16,466 nucleotides of DNA from Ignavibacteriales bacterium (GCA_020059785.1 JAGVBL010000426.1:1-16466), one strand, 5' to 3'; positions 1-7,844 are shown, counted from the first letter of the stretch. Made by a program: numbers and translations. Notes: generated from the letters alone by a model not told the origin.

Positions 1-1
1 A

Positions 2-757
2 TTCCCGGGAATTCTAAATATTCAACCATTTATTGCAAATACACTTGAACCGAAATTGGGATTCTTATTCCAGCTTTCTAAGAATGAATTACGTTTAGAT
101 ATAGGCAACTCGTTTGATATTTTACATTACAAAAAGAATGACAGTGAGGTATTTTCATTTGGAGCCGACTTATTCACTTATACGCTGTTACGCGGAGAAA
201 AAGATTTTCATTTTCCGGTAGATGCGGTTGATTATTTGTTTGGGATTAACGGAAGTTATAAAAAAGTTGAAGACCAATATGAATACGGAGCGCGGGTTCG
301 TATAAGTCATATTAGTGCCCATTTTGTCGATGGACATTATGATGCTTCAATAGGAGCGTGGCGCGATGTATTAAATCCGCGTGTTTATAGCAGAGAATTT
401 ATTGAACTAATGCCGTTTGTAAAATTCAACTCGCTGCGGGTTTACACCGGAATAACATATCTATTCCATGTTACACCGGATTATCTTGGTAAAGATATTT
501 ATCAGTTGGGGTTTGATTATGTGGGTAATCAATTTGACTCTGAAACCCTGTCGCCGTTTCTAGCTTATGATTTTAAGATTGCAAAAATCAATAAGTATTC
601 TGCTAATCATTCGTTTTCAGCCGGAATAAAATTCGGCAAACCTGATGGACGTGGTTTTAGCATCTACTTCAATTATTACTCAGGTAAAAGTATTCATGGC
701 GAATATTTCGATTTTACTAAAACGTATTCTGCAATAGGAATTAATCTGGATCTATAA
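2..757 (+). CDS. Predicted outer-membrane beta-barrel protein, DUF1207-like (5' partial)
   Basis: The reading frame is open from base 2, so the window holds only the C-terminal ~251 residues. A TTG at 56 lies inside the frame and is not a credible start. The visible part alternates aromatic and polar residues and turns as outer-membrane strands do, for example FSFGADLFTYTLL and FSIYFNYYSGKS. It ends in a short strand, IGINLDL. The order of elements resembles DUF1207 proteins as I recall them: a segment like IQPFIANTLEPKLGF near the start of the domain, an acidic D-A-V-D-Y-L-F-G segment, then R-I-S-H-I-S-A-H-F-V-D-G-H-Y-D, comparable to the family's H-x-S-S-H-L-G-D-E region. The function of that family is unknown. 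The M50 protease gene starts 2 nt after the stop, so the two are probably co-transcribed. The barrel assignment is fairly safe and the DUF1207 assignment is tentative. Confidence 0.6.
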   Translation, partial: FPGILNIQPFIANTLEPKLGFLFQLSKNELRLDIGNSFDILHYKKNDSEVFSFGADLFTYTLLRGEKDFHFPVDAVDYLFGINGSYKKVEDQYEYGARVRISHISAHFVDGHYDASIGAWRDVLNPRVYSREFIELMPFVKFNSLRVYTGITYLFHVTPDYLGKDIYQLGFDYVGNQFDSETLSPFLAYDFKIAKINKYSANHSFSAGIKFGKPDGRGFSIYFNYYSGKSIHGEYFDFTKTYSAIGINLDL

Positions 758-759
758 TA

Positions 760-1755
760 ATGCCGGAAGAATATTCATTTTCATCGCAACAGGTTTCTAC
801 AGATAAACCAAGAAAAAAAGGTTATCTGATTCATATCATATTATTTGTGATTACTTTTTTTACCACCCTAATTGCCGGAATGGAATGGACAACCGGTAAA
901 ATTGGTCCTTATGAATTTGCAGATATGGCTCGCGGACTTCCATATGCACTTTCAATATTGTTTATACTAACATTTCACGAATTCGGACATTACTTTGCAG
1001 CGGTTTATCACAAAGTAAAAGCAACACTTCCATACTATATTCCATTTCCACCGATACCGGGTTTTTTCAACTTCGGAACAATGGGTGCTGTAATTAGAAC
1101 TAAATCAGCAATACCGACAAACAAGGCAATGTTTGATATTGGTGTTGCCGGTCCTATCGCCGGATTTATAGCAAGCACTATTGTTCTTATTTACGGATTT
1201 ACACATTTACCATCAGTTGATTATATACTGCAAATTCACCCGGATTATTTTACACCTGAATACGGAAAAGAAGGCATTCATCTGGAATTTGGCGGAACTA
1301 TTTTATTCGAAATATTTAGAGCACTCTTTACAAACGCTAATGAGTTCGTGCCGCCTATGTCGGAAATCTATCACTATCCATATTTATGTGTCGGCTGGTT
1401 CGGTCTGTTTATTACAGCGATGAATTTAGTACCGGTCGGTCAATTGGATGGGGGTCATATCATCTTCAGCATGTTCGGAGAAAAAATTCATGAAGCAATA
1501 GCAAGCATCTCAATGATAGGTTTAGCATTTCTGGGAATTTCAGGATTGTTAAGCTCATTATTGAATTATGATCTTGGTTTCGGATGGACGGGCTGGTTAC
1601 TCTGGGCATTCATTCTATATTTTGTAATAAAAGTTAAGCATCCGCCGGTTCCGCATTTCGAAAAATTAAATTCACCAAGAATGATTTTGGGTTATGTAGC
1701 AATAATAATTTTTGTTGTTTCGTTTTCTCCATCACCTTTTGTAATTACAATGTGA
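760..1755 (+). CDS. Site-2-type intramembrane zinc metalloprotease, M50 family
   Basis: A 331-residue polytopic membrane protein with both halves of the site-2 protease active site. The zinc motif HEFGH is at residues 73-77 (H73, E74, H77), in a hydrophobic segment. The third ligand region, N-L-V-P-V-G-Q-L-D-G-G, is at 222-232 with D230. Between them, residues 96-143 (P-F-P-P-I-P-G-F-F-N-F-G-T-M-G-A, then G-V-A-G-P-I-A-G-F) match the conserved core of plant EGY-like and bacterial soluble-domain-free M50 proteases. There is no PDZ domain, so this is not RseP. M50 enzymes cut transmembrane segments of regulators or clear membrane remnants, but the substrate here cannot be deduced. About six membrane segments are apparent, the first at 23-40. 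The ATG lies 2 nt after the upstream stop with no clear Shine-Dalgarno, which suggests translational coupling. The family call is secure and the role is not. Confidence 0.9.
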   Translation: MPEEYSFSSQQVSTDKPRKKGYLIHIILFVITFFTTLIAGMEWTTGKIGPYEFADMARGLPYALSILFILTFHEFGHYFAAVYHKVKATLPYYIPFPPIPGFFNFGTMGAVIRTKSAIPTNKAMFDIGVAGPIAGFIASTIVLIYGFTHLPSVDYILQIHPDYFTPEYGKEGIHLEFGGTILFEIFRALFTNANEFVPPMSEIYHYPYLCVGWFGLFITAMNLVPVGQLDGGHIIFSMFGEKIHEAIASISMIGLAFLGISGLLSSLLNYDLGFGWTGWLLWAFILYFVIKVKHPPVPHFEKLNSPRMILGYVAIIIFVVSFSPSPFVITM

Positions 1756-1778
1756 AAGTAGATGTAAAATTAAATTGT

Positions 1779-1810
1779 CTTGACATTTACTTATGTGATT
1801 TCTACTTTTG
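1779..1810 (+). promoter_or_regulatory. Bacteroidota-type promoter for the lipoprotein/PorV operon
   Basis: TACTTTTG at 1803-1810 matches the TAnnTTTG -7 element. CTTG at 1779-1782, part of TTGACA at 1780-1785, lies 26 bp upstream centre to centre, as expected for the -33 box. Transcription would start near 1816, giving a leader of about 75 nt before the ATG at 1894. It sits in the 138-bp gap after the protease gene, where a new transcription unit is expected. Prediction by motif only. Confidence 0.6.
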
Positions 1811-1893
1811 CCATAGTTAAAAGGGAAAAATTATAGAAACTTTGCTACTTTAATTTCTACAATCAGTTAATTTATAGATAAGGCAATATTTCT

Positions 1894-2775
1894 ATGATTT
1901 TTTCTTTTTTTATACAATTCAAAGCTTCTTGCCATAAGGTCCTTAAAAAAATCAGTTTAATTGATTTCTTTATAATTCCGCTATTTATCTTATATTTAAT
2001 CGCATGCGAAAAAATTCCCGATGGAATTGTTGAACAGACAAAACTGTACTATAATGTAAAAACCATTTCAGCACCGGCTAATTTCAGTTATTCTTCAGCG
2101 GATTCTAATCTTATAACAACAATAGAATTTGACGATATCAGATATATCAACAAAGTGTGGCTTCAAATTAAATCTGATGATGGCAGCACAACAATTACTA
2201 CCTCATCTCAGATGTTTGACAATGGGAATACAGCATTGAATGGTGATCAGAAATCAAAAGATAATATTTACTCTGCAAAGATCGGGATCAGTAAAAAATT
2301 TTCATCCGGTAGGTATTACATAAATTATTTTGTTGAGGATAATGTAAAACCGGTTTCTGGAAATCTGGCTAAAGTTGCATCCCATTACTTCAATTACAAC
2401 AACAACCAGATTAGTTATCCGCCTGTAATTTCCAATTTAACAATTCCAAATTCAGTAACAAGAGGAGAGACTTTTGTATTCACGCTAAAAGTTGAAGATG
2501 GAAACGGACCCGGGGATATTTCTCAAGTCTATTTTAAATTATTCAGACCAGATGGTTCTCAGGTTGATCCGCAAAATGGTTTAGGTTATTTCTTAATGGT
2601 TGATGATGGTAACTTTGATACATTTGGAGATAGAACTGCAGGTGATGGAATTTATTCATTTAAAAATTCTTTTTCTGCAACAACTCAAACAGGGCAGTGG
2701 AAGTTTGAATTCCAGGCAAAAGATAAAAGCGGAAATCTGAGTAATACAATAATTCATTTGATGACCGTGAACTGA
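1894..2775 (+). CDS. Lipoprotein with two tandem copies of an Ig-like/choice-of-anchor-type domain
   Basis: A 293-residue protein with an unusually long N-terminal region ending in a lipobox, L-Y-L-I-A-C, with C38 the predicted lipidated cysteine. The mature part is beta-rich and contains the same unit twice, at about 107-156 and 235-285. Each copy has M-(F/V)-D-(N/D)-G-N, then G-D, then I-Y-S, then a strand of alternating aromatics (Y-Y-I-N-Y-F-V-E-D-N; W-K-F-E-F-Q-A-K-D-K) ending in S-G-N-L. The acidic, glycine-rich D-D-G-N-F-D-T-F-G-D-x-x-x-G-D-G-I-Y-S block could bind calcium and resembles 'choice-of-anchor' and other surface-adhesion domains (inference). A weak TAAGG lies 10 nt before the ATG, and no better downstream start exists. 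It is first in a four-gene operon and ends 1 nt before the next start. It may be an envelope-attached partner of the secreted propeller. I do not recognise a named family. Confidence 0.75.
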   Translation: MIFSFFIQFKASCHKVLKKISLIDFFIIPLFILYLIACEKIPDGIVEQTKLYYNVKTISAPANFSYSSADSNLITTIEFDDIRYINKVWLQIKSDDGSTTITTSSQMFDNGNTALNGDQKSKDNIYSAKIGISKKFSSGRYYINYFVEDNVKPVSGNLAKVASHYFNYNNNQISYPPVISNLTIPNSVTRGETFVFTLKVEDGNGPGDISQVYFKLFRPDGSQVDPQNGLGYFLMVDDGNFDTFGDRTAGDGIYSFKNSFSATTQTGQWKFEFQAKDKSGNLSNTIIHLMTVN

Positions 2776-2776
2776 T

Positions 2777-4336
2777 ATGAAAAAAATTTTCCTTACATAT
2801 TTTCTATTTGCAATAAATCTTGTCGCACAATCGATTCCGGTATATTACGAATTGACTCCAAAGACTCTTTCTAAAACCAGTGATGCATATCCTTCCGGTA
2901 ATACGGCTGAAAGAATTCTTATTCAGGATAATACAATTTGGCTCGGTACTTCAAAAGGATTAAGTAAATCTTCCGATGGTGGAAATACATGGACAAATTA
3001 TTACAAAACCGAGCCATTTGGAGAGAAGAGTATTTCTGCTATTGCTTATAGAAACGGTATTATCTGGGCCGCTTTATGGTCGTCAATAACTGTTGGTGGT
3101 TCACCTGATGGTGCAGGAGAAGGATTAGTTTATTCGACTAATAACGGAAATAATTGGACTCTTATTCCTCAACCTGTTGATAAAATGACAGACTCATTAA
3201 TTCAATACGGGAATAATATAATTAAAGCTGTTCCTACAACTGTAACGGGACAAAATTTTACTTATGGAATTGGTATAACCAAGGATGCCGTCTGGATTGT
3301 ATCGAGAGCCGGAGGTTTAAGAAAATCTACCGATATGGGAAAGACATGGCAAAGAGTTCTTTTACCACCTGATAATTTGAATTCCATCAAACCATCTGAT
3401 CAACTTAATTTTGAATTAAGACCTAAAGCTGGTGATAAGGGAAATAACAATCACATCCCGGTTTCAATTTGTGTTGTTGGTGATGATACTTTGTATGTAG
3501 GCACCGGCGGCGGCATAAATAAATCTACTGATGGTGGAATAAGCTGGACAAAAATGAACCGGACAAATCAAACTAATCCTATTAGCGGTAATCACATCTG
3601 GAAGATTTCTTATAATCAGTATGATAATTCTATTTGGGCTGCAACATGGAAAGCCGATGGACAGACAGAATTTTGGGCTATTAGTTATAGTTATGATGGT
3701 GGAAAAAACTGGAATATTACACTACCGGAATCTCGCACAATGGATATAACTTTCAGACCATTATTTGGTACTTCCACAGATGTAATTGCAGCTACACAGG
3801 ATGGATTATTCAGATCTGGTAATAATGGAAAAACATGGCTGGCAGCTCCGCAAATATATGATGATGCTTCCAAAATTCAGGTTAACACAAATCATTTCAG
3901 GGCTGTACAAAATCAAATTGTTAATAATGAAACTGCCTACATCTGGATTGGTTCGCTTGCAAGTGGTTTAATCCGTTTCGAAGATAAAAAGAGTATGTGG
4001 AACGGTGGCTGGAAAGTATTTCTCAAATCAGGTGAATATACAGTTAAGAAAGAAAGTTTTGCGTTCCCAAATCCTTTCTCTCCGGTTTCAAGAACTACCA
4101 GAATAAAATATTCTACTGAAAGAAGTTCCGATGTAACAATTAGAATTTTTGATTTTGGAATGAATCTAGTAAGAACATTAATTCAAAATGCACCGCGTGG
4201 ACAAAGCGAAGAACAATTTGAAAACTGGGATGGTAGGGATGACAGTGGAAAGATAGTACCAAACGGTGTCTATTTTTATCGAATTGATTTAGGGTCGGAC
4301 AATCCTATCTTTGGCAAAATAATGGTTCTAATGTAG
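2777..4336 (+). CDS. Secreted Asp-box (BNR/sortilin-like) beta-propeller with T9SS type A sorting domain
   Basis: 519 residues. A signal peptide spans about 1-18 (hydrophobic L-T-Y-F-L-F-A-I-N-L-V-A-Q). The body has six Asp-box motifs of the form S-x-D/N-x-G-x-x-W: S-S-D-G-G-N-T-W near 65-72, S-T-N-N-G-N-N-W near 120, S-T-D-M-G-K-T-W near 184, S-T-D-G-G-I-S-W near 250, S-Y-D-G-G-K-N-W near 305 and S-G-N-N-G-K-T-W near 347. They alternate with I-W-L-G-T/T-L-Y-V-G-T strands, as in a BNR or VPS10-type propeller. The C-terminus (about 428-519) begins with F-A-F-P-N-P-F-S-P and ends with V-P-N-G-V-Y-F-Y-R-I and K-I-M-V-L-M. This is the FlgD-like T9SS type A sorting domain recognised by PorU/PorV. 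The product should cross the outer membrane and be anchored or released at the surface. Whether it is an enzyme, adhesin or scaffold cannot be told. Confidence 0.9.
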   Translation: MKKIFLTYFLFAINLVAQSIPVYYELTPKTLSKTSDAYPSGNTAERILIQDNTIWLGTSKGLSKSSDGGNTWTNYYKTEPFGEKSISAIAYRNGIIWAALWSSITVGGSPDGAGEGLVYSTNNGNNWTLIPQPVDKMTDSLIQYGNNIIKAVPTTVTGQNFTYGIGITKDAVWIVSRAGGLRKSTDMGKTWQRVLLPPDNLNSIKPSDQLNFELRPKAGDKGNNNHIPVSICVVGDDTLYVGTGGGINKSTDGGISWTKMNRTNQTNPISGNHIWKISYNQYDNSIWAATWKADGQTEFWAISYSYDGGKNWNITLPESRTMDITFRPLFGTSTDVIAATQDGLFRSGNNGKTWLAAPQIYDDASKIQVNTNHFRAVQNQIVNNETAYIWIGSLASGLIRFEDKKSMWNGGWKVFLKSGEYTVKKESFAFPNPFSPVSRTTRIKYSTERSSDVTIRIFDFGMNLVRTLIQNAPRGQSEEQFENWDGRDDSGKIVPNGVYFYRIDLGSDNPIFGKIMVLM

Positions 4337-4354
4337 AAAAGGAAAATCTGCAAA

Positions 4355-5350
4355 GTGAAAAAAATTATAACGACTATATTGATTTCATTAAGTATTGTAA
4401 ATGCTCAGCCACAATTTTCAGCAATAAGCAGTCTTCCCGGTGCATTTAGCAGAATGGGATTTGGTTCAAGAGGAATGGGCATGGGCAATGCACTTTCAGC
4501 CGTTAATGAAGGGAACTTAGTTGCTTATTATAATCCGGCATTAGCTTCCTTTCAGCAAGGGAATTCGTTTCAAACTTCTTATTCAATTTTATCACTTGAC
4601 AGATCATTAAACTTCTTAAGTTATACACGTAATTTTGAATTTGGTAAGGTTGAAACACCTGATGGCAAATCCCGCCCAAGATCCATTGCAGGAATAAGTG
4701 CTGGTATAATTAATTCCGGTGTTTCAAATATTGATGCAAGGGATGCACAGGGAATTAGCACTGGAACTTTATCAACTTCTGAGAACCAGTTTTTTGTTGC
4801 GGTAGCAAATCGATTCTCTGAAAAACTGGCAATAGGAATTGCGTTTAAATTCTACTACTACAAATTATATGAAGATTTCAGTTCTACAGGATTGGGATTT
4901 GATTTAGGTGCACTTTATTCTTTTAACGAGAATCTTAATTTTTCTTTTGTCATAAAGGACATCAACAGTAAATACGATTGGGACAGCGGAAAAATTTACG
5001 GGCAGTCCGGAAGGCAGAGTAAAGACAAGTTTCCATTACTTACCAGGATTGGTGCTTCTTATAAGTTCGATAATCCTAATTTAATAGCAGCAGTAGAATT
5101 TGAGAATACCAATGCTAATGCAAAAAATTTGCGTGCCGGTGTTGAATACAATATTTATGAAGATCTTTTCTTGCGTGCCGGTGTTGATAGATACAATGTT
5201 ATAAATTCTGATGTACCTGTAAAACCGTCATTAGGTTTCTCATATTTCCATTTATTTAATTCATACCGTATTGGAATTGATTATGCATTTGTAATGGAAC
5301 CATATTCAAGCGGTGATCAGCATATTATTGGCATTAGCGTTAATTTTTAA
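4355..5350 (+). CDS. PorV/PorQ-family outer-membrane beta-barrel protein (first copy)
   Basis: 331 residues with signal peptide about 1-18 (ending S-I-V-N-A-Q). The mature N-terminus carries the family signature: F-S-R-M-G-F-G-S-R-G-M-G-M-G-N-A at about 32-47, followed by L-V-A-Y-Y-N-P-A. The rest alternates short strands and turns, as in FadL-like barrels, and ends I-I-G-I-S-V-N-F, a typical outer-membrane C-terminus. PorV binds T9SS sorting domains and delivers cargo to the PorU sortase, while PorQ is an accessory outer-membrane protein. Members beside a cargo gene may act as dedicated shuttles (inference). The start is GTG, preceded by AAAAGG at 4337-4342. No in-frame ATG would preserve the signal peptide. 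The next gene starts 3 nt after the stop. A 14-residue internal duplication is listed separately. Confidence 0.85.
   Translation: MKKIITTILISLSIVNAQPQFSAISSLPGAFSRMGFGSRGMGMGNALSAVNEGNLVAYYNPALASFQQGNSFQTSYSILSLDRSLNFLSYTRNFEFGKVETPDGKSRPRSIAGISAGIINSGVSNIDARDAQGISTGTLSTSENQFFVAVANRFSEKLAIGIAFKFYYYKLYEDFSSTGLGFDLGALYSFNENLNFSFVIKDINSKYDWDSGKIYGQSGRQSKDKFPLLTRIGASYKFDNPNLIAAVEFENTNANAKNLRAGVEYNIYEDLFLRAGVDRYNVINSDVPVKPSLGFSYFHLFNSYRIGIDYAFVMEPYSSGDQHIIGISVNF
5129..5187 (+). repeat. 17-nt direct repeat, 42-nt period, within the first PorV/PorQ gene
   Basis: TTGCGTGCCGGTGTTGA occurs at 5129-5145 and again, identical, at 5171-5187. The period is 42 nt (14 codons), so the frame is kept, and the copies encode L-R-A-G-V-E and L-R-A-G-V-D. 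It coincides with adjacent barrel strands. The nucleotide identity is higher than protein-level similarity requires, so it may be a recent local duplication. Confidence 0.8.
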
Positions 5351-5353
5351 ATT

Positions 5354-6259
5354 ATGATTAGAAAAATATTTTTATCGGTTTTAATATTTTGCAGTTTACT
5401 CCCGGCACAGGGAACCGGTAACAGCGGAGTTGCATTTCTTAAACTTGGCTCAGGATCCCGGAATATTGCAATGGGGGATCTGGGAACGGTTGCCGGTAGT
5501 GAATTGAATGCGGTTAATTATAATCCTTCAATATTATCCATATTGAATAAAACCCAGTTAACATTCTCTCATAATAGTCTTATTCAGGATTTGCGTTCTG
5601 AGTTATTCGGAGGAAGTTTTAATGCATTCGGTATTCCGCTGGCTGTTATGATAAATACAACATCAATTTCCGATATCGAAATTAGAAACATACCGGGTGA
5701 AGCTGTCTCAAAATTCAATGCAAATTATTTCTCTGCCGGACTTTCAGGTGCAATAGAGCTTCTTAATAATTTTCATACCGGGTTTACATTAAAATATCTT
5801 TATGAAAATTTATATTCCGATGAAGCTTCGGGGTACGCATTAGATTTCGGAATTACATATACGGGAGTAGCAGAAGGACTTACATTCGGAGCTTCTTTAC
5901 GTAATATGGGATCGATGAATAAACTAAGGAATGAGGCTACAAAACTGCCCGGAGATTTTCGATTGGGCGCTTCATATGCACTTAATTTCAGCGATATGAA
6001 ATTCATTATAAACTTATTGGGTGGTTTTCAAAAATTCCTTGATGCTGATGATTCCCATTTGCACTTTGGTACTGAAGTAAACTACGATAATTTTTTCTTT
6101 ATCCGCGGAGGTTTTATTACCGGTTATGAAACTAAAAGTGTAACAACCGGATTCGGAATTAAATTAAAAAGTTTTAATATGGATTATGCCTATGTACCGT
6201 TTAAGTATGGATTGGGTGATAATCATATCATAACTTTTATTTTTACTTTCAACGAATAA
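5354..6259 (+). CDS. PorV/PorQ-family outer-membrane beta-barrel protein (second copy)
   Basis: 301 residues with signal peptide about 1-18 (S-V-L-I-F-C-S-L-L-P-A-Q). The family hallmark follows directly: G-V-A-F-L-K-L-G-S-G-S-R-N-I-A-M-G-D-L-G-T-V-A-G, then A-V-N-Y-N-P-S. The end is a barrel strand, I-I-T-F-I-F-T-F-N-E. It is clearly related to, but diverged from, the preceding gene. For example, its N-terminal block is the A-F-L-K-L-G-x-G-S-R type typical of the PorV branch, while the upstream gene has G-F-G-S-R-G-M-G-M-G. Two divergent members beside one T9SS cargo suggest different jobs, such as carrying cargo and holding it (inference). The ATG lies 3 nt after the upstream stop, with no strong Shine-Dalgarno. 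It is the last gene of the tight operon. Confidence 0.87.
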   Translation: MIRKIFLSVLIFCSLLPAQGTGNSGVAFLKLGSGSRNIAMGDLGTVAGSELNAVNYNPSILSILNKTQLTFSHNSLIQDLRSELFGGSFNAFGIPLAVMINTTSISDIEIRNIPGEAVSKFNANYFSAGLSGAIELLNNFHTGFTLKYLYENLYSDEASGYALDFGITYTGVAEGLTFGASLRNMGSMNKLRNEATKLPGDFRLGASYALNFSDMKFIINLLGGFQKFLDADDSHLHFGTEVNYDNFFFIRGGFITGYETKSVTTGFGIKLKSFNMDYAYVPFKYGLGDNHIITFIFTFNE

Positions 6260-6344
6260 ACTTATTGGAAAATCATTCAAATAAATTCAGGAGAAATTAT
6301 CGAAACAGTATTACTTCATTATTCATATGCTAATTGAGGTAATT

Positions 6345-6776
6345 ATGAAAAAAGTTCTCTTTTTATTCTGTGTTTTATTTTATACAACAACTATCCTTTC
6401 ACAATACAAGTCTGATCAATCTAATTCTACCAATGATAATCTTCCGAAAAATGTGCTGATTTCAATTGTCAAATCTGTATTATCAAATAAAGATTTACAA
6501 CAGATGTATGATTTTATTTCTCCCGAAGCATATATTATTTTGGATAATAAATATGAGAGTTTGTTTGAGGTATTGCGTAATAGTATGCTAAAAGAAAAAT
6601 TGCTGGGAAATCTTGATCGGGCTTTTCAATTTATGAAATTATGGCTTTCGGATGATCAAAAGACCGCTTATTTAATAATTGAATCTAAGGGCGATAATAA
6701 ATCAATTTGGCATACAATATTATTTACTAAAAAAGAAAATAATAACTGGCAAATTATTAATTGGCATAGAAGCTGA
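6345..6776 (+). CDS. Small exported protein of unknown function
   Basis: 143 residues from the ATG at 6345. An upstream in-frame ATG at 6327 would add only M-L-I-E-V-I in front of the signal peptide. TTGAGGT at 6334-6340 is a good Shine-Dalgarno for 6345 and lies inside that extension, so I chose 6345. Residues 1-20 (M-K-K-V-L-F-L-F then T-T-T-I-L-S-Q) form a signal peptide. The mature part has two helical stretches followed by three predicted strands ending W-Q-I-I-N-W-H-R-S. This order is loosely like small NTF2-fold/SnoaL-like proteins, but I cannot claim the family. It lies 85 nt after the second PorV/PorQ gene with no recognisable promoter between, so it may be a distal operon member. 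Confidence 0.7.
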   Translation: MKKVLFLFCVLFYTTTILSQYKSDQSNSTNDNLPKNVLISIVKSVLSNKDLQQMYDFISPEAYIILDNKYESLFEVLRNSMLKEKLLGNLDRAFQFMKLWLSDDQKTAYLIIESKGDNKSIWHTILFTKKENNNWQIINWHRS

Positions 6777-6814
6777 TTTTATAAAAAACATTATGCTGAT
6801 AAATTTACAGAAGT

Positions 6815-6850
6815 TTTTAAATCGTTATTAAAACCATTTTACTATTTTTG
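6815..6850 (+). promoter_or_regulatory. Predicted promoter of the glycan operon
   Basis: TATTTTTG at 6843-6850 fits the TAnnTTTG -7 element. The -33 box is poor: TTTT at 6815-6818 is about 4 bp off the spacing seen at the other sites in this window. Transcription would start near 6856, giving a leader of about 18 nt before the ATG at 6874. The position, directly ahead of a new functional group of genes, supports it. Confidence 0.5.
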
Positions 6851-6873
6851 CAGGAATCATTTTCTGGTCTATT

Positions 6874-7833
6874 ATGGAAGTAATCAAATATTCTGAAGAG
6901 TGGAAAGAAAAGTGGGACCGGTTTGTACTTCAATCTAATAACGGTACAATATTCCATCTTCAAAAATTTTTAGATTATCACACTCCCGGCAAATTCAATT
7001 TCGATCATCTTATTTTTTTAAAAAAAGGTAAAATTGAGGCATTGCTGCCAGGTGCCATTAAGAATGGAGTATTTGAGTCCCCAATTGGTGCCAGTTATGG
7101 ATCGATTGTAACTAAGGATATAAAATTTGCAGAGGCAATGGAAATTATTTCTGCTTTGCTTGATTACGGGAGCCGGAATAAAATTACAGAATTTGAGCTT
7201 ACTTCTGCTCCAATGATTTATGAAAAGTATCAAAATCAAAATCTTGAATTTGCAATGCGCTGGCTTGGTTTTAATTACAAACTTCACTACATCTCAAGCG
7301 CAATCAATTTAAGAAAGGGTGAAGATTACTTATTAAGATTTTCTCCAACCACCAGAAGAAATGTAAGGAAAACTTTCCGCATCAAGGATTTGCGGATTGA
7401 AATAAACGAAAGGTACGATCAATTTTATCCAATACTTGTTGAGAATAAAGCTAAACATGATGCAAAGCCCACGCATTCCTATGACGACCTGATAAGACTT
7501 AAACAACTCTTACCGGAAAATTTAGTTTTATTCATGGTTTACCTTGGTGATAAACCGATAGGCGGTTCGCTTCTTTTTTTAGCGAATAAAAATGTTGCTC
7601 TCTGTTTTTACAATATGATGCTTTATGAATACACTGATTATAAACCGATGCACCGCATTATGTATGATGTTGTTAACTATGCAACTGAAAGAGGGTTCTC
7701 GTATGTTGATATCGGTGTGTCTCAGGATACTAAAGCAGAGAATCCTATGACGCCCAGTATGAGTCTTATTGAATTCAAAGAACAGTTTGATGCAAAGACA
7801 ATTATGCGTAATACACTTCATATTAAATTATAG
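6874..7833 (+). CDS. FemAB-related GNAT-fold transferase (Acetyltransf_6-like)
   Basis: 319 residues, cytoplasmic, with no signal peptide. The N-terminal half starts W-D-R-F-V-L-Q-S-N-N-G-T-I-F-H-L-Q-K-F-L-D-Y, the usual opening of FemAB-like proteins. It continues with L-I-F-L-K-K-G-K-I-E-A-L-L-P-G and S-P-I-G-A-S-Y-G-S-I. The C-terminal GNAT domain has R-F-S-P-T-T-R-R-N-V-R-K near 155-166, L-F-M-V-Y-L-G-D-K-P-I-G-G-S-L-L-F near 219-235 and G-F-S-Y-V-D-I-G-V-S near 274-283. Such enzymes transfer an acyl or aminoacyl group to peptidoglycan precursors or to sugars of surface polysaccharides. As first gene of a run with two glycosyltransferases, a role in decorating a lipid-linked glycan is likely but inferred. 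No strong Shine-Dalgarno is seen. Confidence 0.8.
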   Translation: MEVIKYSEEWKEKWDRFVLQSNNGTIFHLQKFLDYHTPGKFNFDHLIFLKKGKIEALLPGAIKNGVFESPIGASYGSIVTKDIKFAEAMEIISALLDYGSRNKITEFELTSAPMIYEKYQNQNLEFAMRWLGFNYKLHYISSAINLRKGEDYLLRFSPTTRRNVRKTFRIKDLRIEINERYDQFYPILVENKAKHDAKPTHSYDDLIRLKQLLPENLVLFMVYLGDKPIGGSLLFLANKNVALCFYNMMLYEYTDYKPMHRIMYDVVNYATERGFSYVDIGVSQDTKAENPMTPSMSLIEFKEQFDAKTIMRNTLHIKL

Positions 7834-7844
7834 TCAGGATTACT

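Noticed and set aside
1755..1808. 8-bp inverted repeat AAAGTAGA/TCTACTTT after the protease gene
   Set aside because: The arms are short, AT-rich and 38 nt apart, and the right arm is part of the promoter; chance or trivial overlap is likely.
6262..6284. Hairpin TTATTGGAA/TTCAAATAA after the second PorV/PorQ gene
   Set aside because: It is AT-rich with one mismatch and has no T-run behind it, so it is not supported as a terminator.
6327..6344. ATG upstream of the small exported protein
   Set aside because: It would put six residues before a normal signal peptide, and the Shine-Dalgarno for the next ATG lies within it.
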